Assembly: GCF_002000245.1 (NCBI RefSeq)
Contig: NZ_MTCM01000011.1
Coordinates: 1-64,000 of the forward strand
Length of the DNA: 64,000 bases
Direction of reading: 5' to 3'
Origin: Sphingobacterium sp. CZ-UAM
GTDB taxonomy: Bacteria; Bacteroidota; Bacteroidia; Sphingobacteriales; Sphingobacteriaceae
Under the pieces are notes generated by a model. It was not told the origin of the DNA, did not search any database, and was given only the letters and a program-made list of their open reading frames with translations. This document shows, one piece after another, positions 37,284 to 44,866 of this stretch (its first letter is position 1; every line of letters starts with the position of its first letter). A program made the translations under genes and the position numbers.

Positions 37284-38537
37284 ATGAAAGCTTTAAAAAT
37301 AATTGTACTGACTTACATCCTACTGATGATTATTGGATATCTGAATGCACAGCATGTGGGAAATATTGACTTAAGCAAAGCGATTAAAGTGGGGGATACC
37401 TTTGTGCCCCCAGCAGCCATCCAGCAGATGCGCGGTGATGGTAAGGAAATAGATCTACAGAAATTAGAAGATAAAGTGGTTATTCTGGATTTCTTTGATA
37501 CTTTTTGCGGCACCTGCATACAGGCGATGCCCAGGCTGCAGAAGCTGCAGGACAAGCTTAAAAATAAACTCCAGATTATTACCGTCGGCTGGCAGGATAA
37601 GGCTACTTTGGAAAAATTTTTTGATCGGAATGAATTTCTAAAAGAAAATAAGGTAAATCTCCCTGTGATCTACGCGGATGTCTACCTCAAAGAGCGGTTC
37701 CCACATCAGACTGTGCCCCATGTGGTCTTTTTATTTAAAGGAAAAGTACAGGCGGTCACGGGCAGTAAGCTGATCACCGAAGAGCATATTTTGGAGCTAT
37801 TCCGTAATGGAAAGATTGATCTACCGTTAAAAGATGATTTCGGAAAGGGAAAACTGATCGGGTCGGAGCGCCAGGAAATGCAGCTTAAAGGTGCCGTAAC
37901 ACTTTCGGGATATCAGCATGGCGTGCCTTTCGAATCGTTGCGCTTTCAAAAAGATTCGGTAACCGGCCTACAGCGCACTTCCTTTTATAATGTTTCGATC
38001 TATAGTGCTGTGATGTCAGCTTGGGCCAAAATAAAAAAGTCGGACTATATCCCGCGGCCTGAGCGATTGGTACTGCAAGTGAAAGATCAAAACCGGTATA
38101 AGGATATTTCCAACACAGGAAATATATGGTATACCGAATATGCAATTTCATACGAGCGCCTGGATTCCATCCGCCGGACGGACTCGGCACAGGCTATGCT
38201 GGTACTGAATGACCTGCACAGCTTTCTGGGTATCCGCAGTTATAAAGCCATGAAAGAAATACCCTGCCTTGTGCTGAGGCCCTGTCCCAAGAAATCATAC
38301 ACAGGGCAAAGGCCCCTTGATGGTATGCTGTATGAAGGGACTGGGGCAATAGCGGTAATGACAGATCTATCAGGTGTATTTCCACCTGTCCTGGATTTGG
38401 TCAAAAGCAAGGATAAAATTACGTTGGGAGCCTATGACAATCTGGCGGAGCTGAACGAACAGCTCGTTGTCTATGGCATCAGGGCAGAGGTGGGACCAGG
38501 CGAGCTCGAAGTTCTGGTCATTGAAGAGGATAAATAG
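37284..38537 (+). CDS. TlpA-like thioredoxin-fold protein of a SusCD operon
   Basis: 417 residues: signal peptide (TYILLMIIGYLNA), then a TlpA/AhpC-type thioredoxin domain with the redox motif FDTFCGTCIQAMPRL (Cys75 and Cys78) and the cis-Pro region PHQTVPHVVFLFKG. The C-terminal ~200 residues are not thioredoxin-like and have no known motif. It follows susD by 17 bp, so the three genes form one operon. It should act in the periplasm as a thiol-disulfide enzyme. Confidence 0.85.
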   Translation: MKALKIIVLTYILLMIIGYLNAQHVGNIDLSKAIKVGDTFVPPAAIQQMRGDGKEIDLQKLEDKVVILDFFDTFCGTCIQAMPRLQKLQDKLKNKLQIITVGWQDKATLEKFFDRNEFLKENKVNLPVIYADVYLKERFPHQTVPHVVFLFKGKVQAVTGSKLITEEHILELFRNGKIDLPLKDDFGKGKLIGSERQEMQLKGAVTLSGYQHGVPFESLRFQKDSVTGLQRTSFYNVSIYSAVMSAWAKIKKSDYIPRPERLVLQVKDQNRYKDISNTGNIWYTEYAISYERLDSIRRTDSAQAMLVLNDLHSFLGIRSYKAMKEIPCLVLRPCPKKSYTGQRPLDGMLYEGTGAIAVMTDLSGVFPPVLDLVKSKDKITLGAYDNLAELNEQLVVYGIRAEVGPGELEVLVIEEDK

Positions 38538-38556
38538 CAGATCACAACATAAGAAT

Positions 38557-38582
38557 ATAGGGTATGGTCATCCATACCCTAT
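38557..38582. terminator. Hairpin between convergent tlpA-like and small Cys-protein genes
   Basis: Perfect 11-bp stem atagggtatgg / ccataccctat with a TCAT loop. There is no long T run on either side, so it may stop both transcripts or act as an RNA stabiliser. Confidence 0.6.
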
Positions 38583-38625
38583 CCTAAAGTTTAGCGAACG
38601 CTGATGTCTTCCAATTCAGAACCTG

Positions 38626-38853
38626 CTATCTGGTTTTTAGACGGACATTGGGTCCGTCAACCTGATTTTGCAGGGAATTGATGATTTCATTTTTCAGCGC
38701 ATCAGTAATAACAGGCTGATTACTGCCATTATCATTTGCCTGCAATGCACACATCTGCTCCGTTGGACTGGTACAAGATGGCGGCGTTGAGGATGGCGCT
38801 GAATAATGGGTAGGATTTGATGGGTTTGTACCCGTAAATGAAAACCATGCCAT
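38626..38853 (-). CDS. Small two-cysteine protein, unknown function
   Basis: 75 residues, starting MAWFSFTGTNPSNPTHYS, with two Cys (CTSPTEQMC, residues 27 and 35) and a helical C-terminal half (PVITDALKNEIINSLQNQVD). No signal peptide and no known domain. I recall similar MAW...-type peptides from Sphingobacteriales genomes near SusCD/TlpA genes, but cannot check it. It faces the TlpA-like gene across a hairpin. Natural amino-acid composition and clean codon use support it as a real gene. Confidence 0.6.
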   Translation of the reverse strand: MAWFSFTGTNPSNPTHYSAPSSTPPSCTSPTEQMCALQANDNGSNQPVITDALKNEIINSLQNQVDGPNVRLKTR

Positions 38854-38988
38854 AATCGTATGATTTAAATTGCCTAAATAGATTTACGAATTGATCACAA
38901 TGCCGTTGCCCTTATCGGTCAAAAGGTGGACAGCACATTGGCCCCGGGACCGCCCGTAGCGGTCCCTTTGGTCTGGCGGTGGGACTCC

Positions 38989-39252
38989 TTATTCTGTCAG
39001 ACCAATGATTTCGCTACCGCCAGGCGGGAATACGGCAAATTTACGCCTGTACCACCTGATGGTAAGGCCGGCACAGCGACAGGCTGCTGGCAGGATCATC
39101 CGATCCCCCGCAAGGTAAGGCCTAGCCTCCCGCAGCAAGGCTGCATAGCCCCATAGCTGCTTGCCCACAACCGAGCAGCCGGAGCATCCCGTCAGGCGAT
39201 GCCCGTATCCTTGTCCTTTGCCATTTGTCTGTGACTGCTTCATGCTTGCCAT
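38989..39252 (-). CDS. Small Cys-rich basic protein, unknown function
   Basis: 87 residues: MASMKQSQTNGKGQGYGHRL, then CSGC and CRC motifs (TGCSGCSVVGKQLWGYAALL, AACRCAGLTIRWYRRKFAVF), four Cys in all. AAGAGGA about 10 bp before the ATG is a fair ribosome site. It lies upstream of the 75-residue Cys protein on the same strand. The region is GC-rich and full of inverted repeats, so the frame could be incidental to a structured RNA; two other frames also stay open here. Confidence 0.4.
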   Translation of the reverse strand: MASMKQSQTNGKGQGYGHRLTGCSGCSVVGKQLWGYAALLREARPYLAGDRMILPAACRCAGLTIRWYRRKFAVFPPGGSEIIGLTE

Positions 39253-39350
39253 TTTTGTTTCGTTCCTCTTGCTTTGTACCAGGTAGCTGTGGAGCGCTCT
39301 TTTTTAACTGTACTGTCCCGCACAATTGCCTGATTTTATAAAGCTTTTTT

Positions 39351-39427
39351 GCTGATCGGTCATCTGCTTACGGATGGGAGAGGAGACATCGGTAACCGTC
39401 CGTCCGATCAGCTAACGTAAAGTTAGC
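39351..39427. repeat. Two inverted repeats between Crp-like and small-protein genes
   Basis: Outer pair gctgatcgg (39351-39359) / ccgatcagc (39404-39412) with a 44-nt interior, directly followed by gctaac (39411-39416) / gttagc (39422-39427). They overlap by two bases, so only one can fold at a time. Neither has a T run, so a binding site or RNA switch is as likely as a terminator. Confidence 0.45.
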
Positions 39428-39547
39428 GGACGAAGCAGCTGTTTAAATTTCGTATTTATGAGAAAATAACCTCATATTTCTGTGGATCTCATCGTGTTCA
39501 ACCTCCATTCTCCTATCCCCCCAAGCTTTTATTCCCCTACTTGCTTC

Positions 39548-40102
39548 CTACAAACCCGAATAGGTATTGGGGTTGATCCCCAAAAAAGAGCAGATATCTT
39601 TGATACGGCAATAGCGGGTGGCCAGGGGATAATGGCGCCTGAACGCTTCTTTTTTTTCTTTGGAACTCATATTGATTAACCTCCCCCGAAAGGTGCGTTC
39701 CAAAAGCAGGTGTGAGAGAATGGCATTGAGCTGCTCGGAAAACCGCGGGTGACGTTGGATAATGCCGACAATATCGGGCTGACGGATCAGCATGGCTACG
39801 CTGTCCAGTTCGGCCTGAAAATAGCTATCTGCTTCGGTAGGCATATGATAAATCGCCTCATTTGCCCCGATAAAATCCAGCACTTCCGACCGGATATACA
39901 TGCCTTCAGCATAATCGCGACGTTTGATGACCATCCCCACGAGTAGGATATGCATATCATAAGGCTGCGCCAACAGGATTTTTCCTTTCTTGATAAATTG
40001 TGGCTGTATTATGCTTTTGAGCTCATGACGAAGGGCCGGCCCTACAGGCCCGGACTGTTCTAAAATGGCATAGAATTGATTTTCATAAGTTAGGTTATCC
40101 AT
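39548..40102 (-). CDS. Crp/Fnr-family transcriptional regulator
   Basis: 184 residues. N-terminal cyclic-nucleotide-type beta-roll (FIKKGKILLAQPYDMHILLV, DSVAMLIRQPDIVGIIQRHP), linking helix (HPRFSEQLNAILSHLLLERT) and a C-terminal DNA-binding part (LATRYCRIKDICSFLGINPN). The last helix is short, ending TYSGL. Bacteroidota have many such Crp-like regulators that do not bind cAMP; the ligand is unknown. It lies 4 bp after the 126-residue gene upstream, with which it forms an operon. Confidence 0.8.
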   Translation of the reverse strand: MDNLTYENQFYAILEQSGPVGPALRHELKSIIQPQFIKKGKILLAQPYDMHILLVGMVIKRRDYAEGMYIRSEVLDFIGANEAIYHMPTEADSYFQAELDSVAMLIRQPDIVGIIQRHPRFSEQLNAILSHLLLERTFRGRLINMSSKEKKEAFRRHYPLATRYCRIKDICSFLGINPNTYSGL

Positions 40103-40106
40103 GGCA

Positions 40107-40487
40107 TTAACTGTAATTGAACTGTGTGATTAATAATCTGTTATAGATAGCGGGATCTCCGCCCATGGGGGTAAAGCGCTGTGTAACGCTACCGGTCTTG
40201 CTGTTGCCAGCACCTTCTTGGGGAACCTCGCGTTCCAGTAGAATTGGGGTACGCAATGCAATGGCATCAGCGACCTGCGAAGCGAAATAGTCCTGTGCAG
40301 CGATTCCTAAGTCGACTGCATACTGCAGCTGTGCTGGGGTCAACTGAAAACGCTCGGAAAGCCATTCCAATAGCTTGGTCTTAATAAAGACTCTTTCTTC
40401 TTCGATCACGATAGAACCTTGCGCATAAAGATAATTTTGCCAAAGCTGGACACCCGGTCCATCAAAACTGAATTGTTGATTTTTCAT
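40107..40487 (-). CDS. Hypothetical soluble protein co-transcribed with the Crp-like regulator
   Basis: 126 residues, no signal peptide. It is partly helical (FIKTKLLEWLSERFQLTPAQ, LQYAVDLGIAAQDYFASQVA) and ends in a polar tail (GNSKTGSVTQRFTPMGG). No family recognised. It is the first gene of the minus-strand group 126-aa protein, Crp-like, small Cys proteins, and its start is divergent from the LytTR regulator gene with a shared 217-bp control region. Confidence 0.6.
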   Translation of the reverse strand: MKNQQFSFDGPGVQLWQNYLYAQGSIVIEEERVFIKTKLLEWLSERFQLTPAQLQYAVDLGIAAQDYFASQVADAIALRTPILLEREVPQEGAGNSKTGSVTQRFTPMGGDPAIYNRLLITQFNYS

Positions 40488-40704
40488 ATCATATCAAATT
40501 AAAATGGCCAATATACAGCCTAAGACTCGGTTTAAGAGATGTTTTTGTTCGTTAAAAAATCCAAACCCGATTTTTTTTCATCCAACCCCCTCAATGAGAT
40601 ATCCAATCGACTTTTGGAGAAAATAATATTTATAGTTATATTGTGTTCGTTTGAGTGATAATAGATTAACGTGTATTCCATATAACCAAATCGTTTGTAT
40701 TTTC

Positions 40705-41955
40705 ATGGCGCCTACTCTTAAGTCTTATTTACAAGTTTTTCCTATTTTGTGGTGGTGTGGTCTGTTGCTGATCGCTTCTGCTGCGGTGGCGCTCTTTCCC
40801 TTCGACAATATGTCCTTTGCTTATCTTATTAAACCGAATGTGCTGGCAGTAATAGGCAATACTTTGGGGATCGGTGTGATCATCCTAAGTCTTGAGTTTT
40901 GGGTTGGCTATCAGATTTTTATTTCGGGCTTTTGGCAGCGTGCGGTCGGTAGGGCCATACTGATCCATGCACTTGGCGGTGTGGCCTTGCCTGCTACCAT
41001 CGCCTTTGGATTAATTCTGCTCGTTTATCCGGCTACCATCGTCGACGATCACCGCTTTCAATGGGATATCCTTTTTATGCTACTGCTCTTGGTTATATTA
41101 AACTATTGGCTGGCCAACCGAATGCTTCGGTACCAACTCGATAGCAGTGCGGATAGCAAACAGAAGCTGATCAGCGACAGAGATCGTTTGCTGCAGCAGA
41201 TCGAATTTTTGAGGACTGAAATAGCGCATTATAAAAACGATGCCCAGCAATATGAACTGCTGGCGGCCAGGACCGATAAAACGGTCAATGGCCTCATCGA
41301 AGGTAAAAATATACTCACTTTGGAGCTGCACGAATTACGGATGGAAAACAGCCGCCAGCTGAAACGTGTACAACAGTTGGAGGACGAAAGAAACGTTGAG
41401 ATCCAGGCACGTATCCAAGCTGAGACGCGCAGTCAGCAGCTCCTGTTGGAGATTGCTGAATGCAGAGCATCGCCCCACCAAAATAGCAATGCTGGGATAA
41501 GTCATGGGGGGCAATCGGATGTTGTATTTCACTTTAAGGTAAACGGCGCTGAAATTGCTATTTTCGAACAGGATATCGCCTATTGCTATGGTCATCACCG
41601 CAAAGGTGAGGATTCTTTCCAGGAAATCGTGCTGATGGACGGAACCAAATATCATCCGGCTTTAAAATCTTTGAGTGATCTGCTCAGGATATTCCCTACA
41701 CTCAAGCATATCTCGCGCAACTACCTGATCTCCGGACAGGCCATCGTAAAATATGAGATGCTACGGAGAAACACACCTTTACTTACTGTTTTGCACCTTA
41801 GGGAACGGATTGAATATGGCGAATCCTATCGAAGGAAGCAGCCCGGCTGGAAAAATTGGCTTGCGGGACAGACCGCTATAAACCAGAAGAAAATTGCTGC
41901 AATGTCCCCTGAACAGCTACCGCTGGAGGAAAAAAACATAGTGGATGAGCGGTGA
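40705..41955 (+). CDS. Membrane-anchored LytTR-type regulator with coiled coil
   Basis: 416 residues from ATG 40705 (a TTG start 54 bp upstream is possible). Four hydrophobic spans fill the first ~130 residues (FPILWWCGLLLIASAAVALF to FMLLLLVILNYWLAN). A long coiled coil follows (DRDRLLQQIEFLRTEIAHYK ... RVQQLEDERNVEIQARIQAE), then a LytTR-like domain (about 275-375; LMDGTKYHPALKSLSDLL, KHISRNYLISGQAIVKYEML). It could carry a membrane signal straight to DNA. Its neighbours suggest control of the SusCD/small-protein genes or of the downstream cassette. Confidence 0.7.
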   Translation: MAPTLKSYLQVFPILWWCGLLLIASAAVALFPFDNMSFAYLIKPNVLAVIGNTLGIGVIILSLEFWVGYQIFISGFWQRAVGRAILIHALGGVALPATIAFGLILLVYPATIVDDHRFQWDILFMLLLLVILNYWLANRMLRYQLDSSADSKQKLISDRDRLLQQIEFLRTEIAHYKNDAQQYELLAARTDKTVNGLIEGKNILTLELHELRMENSRQLKRVQQLEDERNVEIQARIQAETRSQQLLLEIAECRASPHQNSNAGISHGGQSDVVFHFKVNGAEIAIFEQDIAYCYGHHRKGEDSFQEIVLMDGTKYHPALKSLSDLLRIFPTLKHISRNYLISGQAIVKYEMLRRNTPLLTVLHLRERIEYGESYRRKQPGWKNWLAGQTAINQKKIAAMSPEQLPLEEKNIVDER

Positions 41956-42005
41956 CTGATGGTTGATGAGTGAATCAGCCCTCTCCAGCTGATTCGGGTA
42001 ATGGT

Positions 42006-42203
42006 TTAAATCAGGCTACCCTGTACCTGCAGCTCATCGAGATAAAAATAGGCTGCAAAAAATTTTATGGGGATAGCCGTCTTAGGTGGCAGATTGTAGG
42101 CTGCCCGGATATCTTCAAAAAGACGGTAGCACTGCCGTTCGGATTTGCCCAATAGGGGAGCGGCCTCTCGGGGGTAGATCAGCATTCGAGTGTGTTTTTT
42201 CAT
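42006..42203 (-). CDS. Small helix-turn-helix DNA-binding protein
   Basis: 65 residues from ATG 42203 (a TTG start lies 24 bp upstream). The core LIYPREAAPLLGKSERQCYR matches the MerR/excisionase-type helix-turn-helix seen in small Bacteroidota mobile-element proteins. It is divergent from the 42633 gene, and the intervening 430 bp holds a spaced box array and a perfect palindrome, so it may regulate that cassette or act in excision. Confidence 0.55.
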   Translation of the reverse strand: MKKHTRMLIYPREAAPLLGKSERQCYRLFEDIRAAYNLPPKTAIPIKFFAAYFYLDELQVQGSLI

Positions 42204-42259
42204 TGCTTTGATTTTTGGAGGCTCCAAAAGTCATATCTGACCGAAAAAGAAGGGGATCA

Positions 42260-42297
42260 AGCGTATACATAGCGTCTATAAAGCGTTGCCTAAGCGT
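42260..42297. repeat. Four AGCGT boxes with exact 11-bp spacing
   Basis: AGCGT occurs at 42260, 42271, 42282 and 42293, each 11 bp from the next, i.e. one helical turn. The 6-bp spacers differ, so only the box and its phase are kept. Such phasing suits cooperative binding of a protein on one face of DNA, as in iterons or operator arrays. It lies 57 bp upstream of the small HTH gene's ATG. Confidence 0.6.
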
Positions 42298-42314
42298 AGA
42301 TACAGTGTTGTGAC

Positions 42315-42340
42315 TGCGTCAACAGTGCACTGTTGACGCA
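42315..42340. promoter_or_regulatory. Perfect 26-bp palindrome
   Basis: The arms tgcgtcaacagtg and cactgttgacgca meet without a spacer. This is too long to be chance and typical of an operator or a recombinase site rather than a terminator, since no T run follows. It sits 18 bp from the last AGCGT box. Confidence 0.65.
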
Positions 42341-42632
42341 TTAAAGATACACTTAGCCCATCCGGAGATGGTACATGGCGCGATACGCTTGTAGCCTGTT
42401 GTCTTACGGGTTTATCTATGCTTGGTCTATACTTTACGGCTAGTCTGATCGGATCTGCAGCTAGGGGTCTGATTCCTCTCCATGGCTTTTAAGAGGCCAT
42501 GTTAAGGAATTTAAGGTACCTGTTTTTTTGAAATTTATAGCCATTTTTTGCCATTTTTTCCACCTATTGCCATCTCTTCCCGGTCTTATTAAAGGCTTTT
42601 GCACCTTCGTATTGTCAACATCAGATAATGTC
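42341..42632. other. Leader region of the 42633 gene
   Basis: About 290 bp without a gene. It contains catggc-ttttaaga-gccatg-type pairing near 42480-42504 (catggcttttaagaggccatg) and repeated TTGCCAT-like words (42541-42575). A promoter for the cassette is expected here but I could not place one with confidence. Confidence 0.4.
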
Positions 42633-43391
42633 ATGGCAAAACAAGTCAGTTTAATCAAATTAGAAGGAAACGTCGGGGACCTTTCTTTCTTCAAATCAAA
42701 GACCGTCGGTTTTCAGGCTCGCATGAAGACCGGTGTATCCGGTGATCGCATCGCCAATGATCCTGCTTTTGCCCGAACCCGGGAGAATGGCAGCGAGTTT
42801 GGCCGTGCACAGCAGTATGGCAAGCGGCTACGCGACCTGCTGCGCGATGCATTGTTCCAGAATTCGGACAGCAGATTCAGCACTCGCCTGGCCAGCCGCC
42901 TGCTCAAAGTCGTGCAGAGCGATACGCTGAGTGCACGGGGCGAACGTGTACTCAAGCCCGAAAATCTAGTGATGCTGCAGGACCTGGAATGCAACGACCG
43001 CACCAAGCTAGCTTCGATATCCCTGGTGCCGGTCCTATTGGATTTCGACCGAATAAGTGGTGACGGAATCCTAGAATGTATGGGGCTTATCCCGCACCTA
43101 AACATCGCCAAGCTACAGGGGGCCACACATGTGCGGTATACCATCGTGCTACAGGAATTCAATGGTGAAAATAGCGATCAGCGACCGGCTATCAATCGCT
43201 CAGCATATATAGAGCTGAACGATTTGACACCGATGAACCTGCGGCTGACAGCTACGCTGGCGGCGGATGCGGCCAAATCCGTCCTACTATTGGCGGGAAT
43301 GGAATACTTCCAGTTGGTGAACGGTGCTTACTACCCGCTCTCGAATGGACAATACAATGCGCTCACCATTAAACAGGTCTATGTACCTTAA
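42633..43391 (+). CDS. Conserved hypothetical protein of a phage-like cassette
   Basis: 252 residues starting MAKQVSLIKLEGNVGDLSFF. An upstream in-frame ATG at 42528 would add 35 hydrophobic residues of unlikely composition. The N-terminus (KTVGFQARMKTGVSGDRIAN, DPAFARTRENGSEFGRAQQY) is the hallmark of a Bacteroidota family I recall from genomic islands, often next to DUF5675 genes; no named domain is known to me. The C-terminal half is beta-rich. Possibly a structural, tail- or capsid-associated protein, but this is speculative. GC-rich relative to the genome. Confidence 0.65.
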   Translation: MAKQVSLIKLEGNVGDLSFFKSKTVGFQARMKTGVSGDRIANDPAFARTRENGSEFGRAQQYGKRLRDLLRDALFQNSDSRFSTRLASRLLKVVQSDTLSARGERVLKPENLVMLQDLECNDRTKLASISLVPVLLDFDRISGDGILECMGLIPHLNIAKLQGATHVRYTIVLQEFNGENSDQRPAINRSAYIELNDLTPMNLRLTATLAADAAKSVLLLAGMEYFQLVNGAYYPLSNGQYNALTIKQVYVP

Positions 43392-43550
43392 TAAATGGTA
43401 AGCGAAGCGTACTGACAGATGCTGGTCTGGCACCTGTGGTAAAGACCGTAGACAATGGGTCGCTGCCCGAAGTCTACGGTGCTTTGCTAGCTGATCGCTG
43501 GAACCTATTAAATACCTATTATTTGGAAAATGATGTGTTAAAAATAAAAA

Positions 43551-43955
43551 ATGTCAATCAAACATACCTTGAGGCTCCACCGGACTTATGGAGCTCAGGG
43601 CACCAATGGAACCTTATATTACAATAACCAAAAGATCTGTCATACCATAGAGCTGCCCGACCGTAACAACCTGCGGCGCCTGAGCTGTATTCCGGCAGGG
43701 ACCTATAGGCTCAAAAAACAGCAGTTCCGGAAAAATGGAGAGCAGATCGCTATTACCAATGTACTGGGCCGTGAGGCGATTATGTTCCATGCGGCAAATG
43801 ACGCCCAGCAGGAGCTGCAAGGCTGTATCGCGCCGATAATGACGCTCACAGGCGAGGGGAGAGGTGAAGAAAGCCAAAAGGCACTCATTAAACTCAAAGC
43901 GCTTGTATATAGCCTTTGGGATATGGGTGATCTGGTATTTCTCCACATATCTTAA
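43551..43955 (+). CDS. DUF5675-family protein
   Basis: 134 residues. CIPAGTYRLKKQQFR and IMFHAANDAQQELQGCIAP match the DUF5675 pattern (IPxGTY, then IHxGN...GCI). The spaced His and Cys in the second motif recall the HxG...GC active site of L,D-transpeptidase (YkuD) enzymes, which is my inference. Family members occur in prophages and islands next to holin-like genes, as here, so a cell-wall role is plausible. There is no signal peptide, so it would need a holin or lysis to reach the wall. Confidence 0.75.
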   Translation: MSIKHTLRLHRTYGAQGTNGTLYYNNQKICHTIELPDRNNLRRLSCIPAGTYRLKKQQFRKNGEQIAITNVLGREAIMFHAANDAQQELQGCIAPIMTLTGEGRGEESQKALIKLKALVYSLWDMGDLVFLHIS

Positions 43956-44003
43956 TCGGCGGAGGTGTATGTAACTATCAAATCACGTTAAGAACTTAAT
44001 GCG

Positions 44004-44201
44004 ATGAAAAAAATAATTCATAAAATCGGCCAGGCGCTGCAGGTAATCTTATTGGCTCCGGTAAAATTGCCCGGCAAGGTGCCGACGATTCTAAAATACC
44101 TGGCGATCGGCGTGGGCATCATGGAGGCCCTCACGGATGAGCAAGGCGGCGAAAAGAAGGCGCCAGACGAGCAGAGAGGAGGGGAGGATGAAAATCAATG
44201 A
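44004..44201 (+). CDS. Small holin-sized membrane protein
   Basis: 65 residues: basic N-terminus (MKKIIHKIGQALQVILLAPV), a hydrophobic stretch (ILKYLAIGVGIMEAL) and a highly charged tail (GGEKKAPDEQRGGEDENQ). Its size and charge pattern fit a holin or spanin-like small protein. Its end overlaps the next gene by 14 bp, whose ribosome site (gaggaggggagg) lies inside this gene. Confidence 0.6.
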   Translation: MKKIIHKIGQALQVILLAPVKLPGKVPTILKYLAIGVGIMEALTDEQGGEKKAPDEQRGGEDENQ

Positions 44202-44358
44202 TATACGCGTGGGCGCGCTGGGGGGTACCCTCTGCTCGCTATGGGCGAGTATCTCTTTAGGGGATCTGCTGCATACGCTTTTGACAGCTGCACTGGGCAC
44301 TTTGGTCAGCTTTGCCGTAAGCCAGTTACTTGGCAGACGGACCAGGCGGAAGAGGTAG
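44188..44358 (+). CDS. Small membrane protein, second of a pair
   Basis: 56 residues from ATG 44188, chosen because a strong purine-rich site (AGGAGGGGAGG) is immediately upstream; an earlier in-frame ATG at 44137 would add a basic extension. Two hydrophobic segments (VGALGGTLCSLWASISLG and LLTAALGTLVSFAVSQLLG) and a basic end (RRTRRKR). This small two-span protein could partner the preceding one as a holin/antiholin pair. Followed by a terminator. Confidence 0.6.
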   Translation: MKINDIRVGALGGTLCSLWASISLGDLLHTLLTAALGTLVSFAVSQLLGRRTRRKR

Positions 44359-44411
44359 TCATCTTGCAGAATCGCTAGCTGTGCTGCAGTTTAATTTATT
44401 AATAGTAGCTG

Positions 44412-44442
44412 AGGCCGTGAAAATACCAGATTTTCGCGGCCT
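44412..44442 (+). terminator. Intrinsic terminator of the DUF5675 cassette
   Basis: 12-bp stem aggccgtgaaaa / ttttcgcggcct (one G-T pair) with a 7-nt loop, followed by TATTTAT. Confidence 0.75.
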
Positions 44443-44866
44443 TATTTATGGTGTATCATCCAGTATACGTCATCTTCGATAGCATCATGCCCCTCAATGG
44501 ATTATGGAGCATCCACTCTTATTAAAAGCTCGGTGATAAACGCTTTCTTTTTTCCTAAATCTCCCATTGCATTCTGTTCTATAGTCAATAAGAAATGAAA
44601 AAATATCTAGCTTTGGGTTTCAGCATAGCTGTAGGTGGAATAAATTCTTACGATGTTCGAGGCTATTCCACCTGCACAGAGGAAAAGTGGTAACATCTTC
44701 AAACAAATTAGTACCTTTATAGACTTATGCTTAGAGAGAATGCCGTGCCAAATAATGGCTCAATAAATGGCCTGATTATCGTATCGCGTGTCTCTAACTA
44801 CGTTTATACTAAAACGTCGAAAAGAGCGTTTTGTCATTTACTGAATAGTTGATTTATTATACTTAG
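44443..44866. other. Gene-poor region before the pglF-like gene
   Basis: About 420 bp. It contains a 32-codon frame at 44595-44693 (MKKYLALGFSIAVGGINSYD ...) with a signal-like start, overlapped by an inverted repeat (44633-44642 / 44664-44673). No larger gene is seen. The frame may be a degraded gene start or a micropeptide. Confidence 0.4.
44633..44673. repeat. 10-bp inverted repeat inside the 32-codon frame
   Basis: aggtggaata and tattccacct, separated by 21 nt. No T run follows. Confidence 0.45.

Noticed and set aside
38926..39156. 76-codon plus-strand frame in the GC-rich stretch
   Set aside because: It runs antisense to the 87-residue frame and has low-complexity, non-protein-like composition.
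39122..39325. 67-codon minus-strand frame ending in AAGG
   Set aside because: It overlaps the 87-residue frame in another phase and has no motif or good ribosome site.
42713..43162. 149-codon minus-strand frame inside the MAKQ-type gene
   Set aside because: Its Arg/Ser-rich composition is typical of an antisense shadow of a GC-rich gene.
43436..43627. 63-codon frame between the MAKQ-type gene and DUF5675
   Set aside because: It overlaps the DUF5675 start in another frame and has no recognisable feature; the 43392-43550 gap is more likely a leader.
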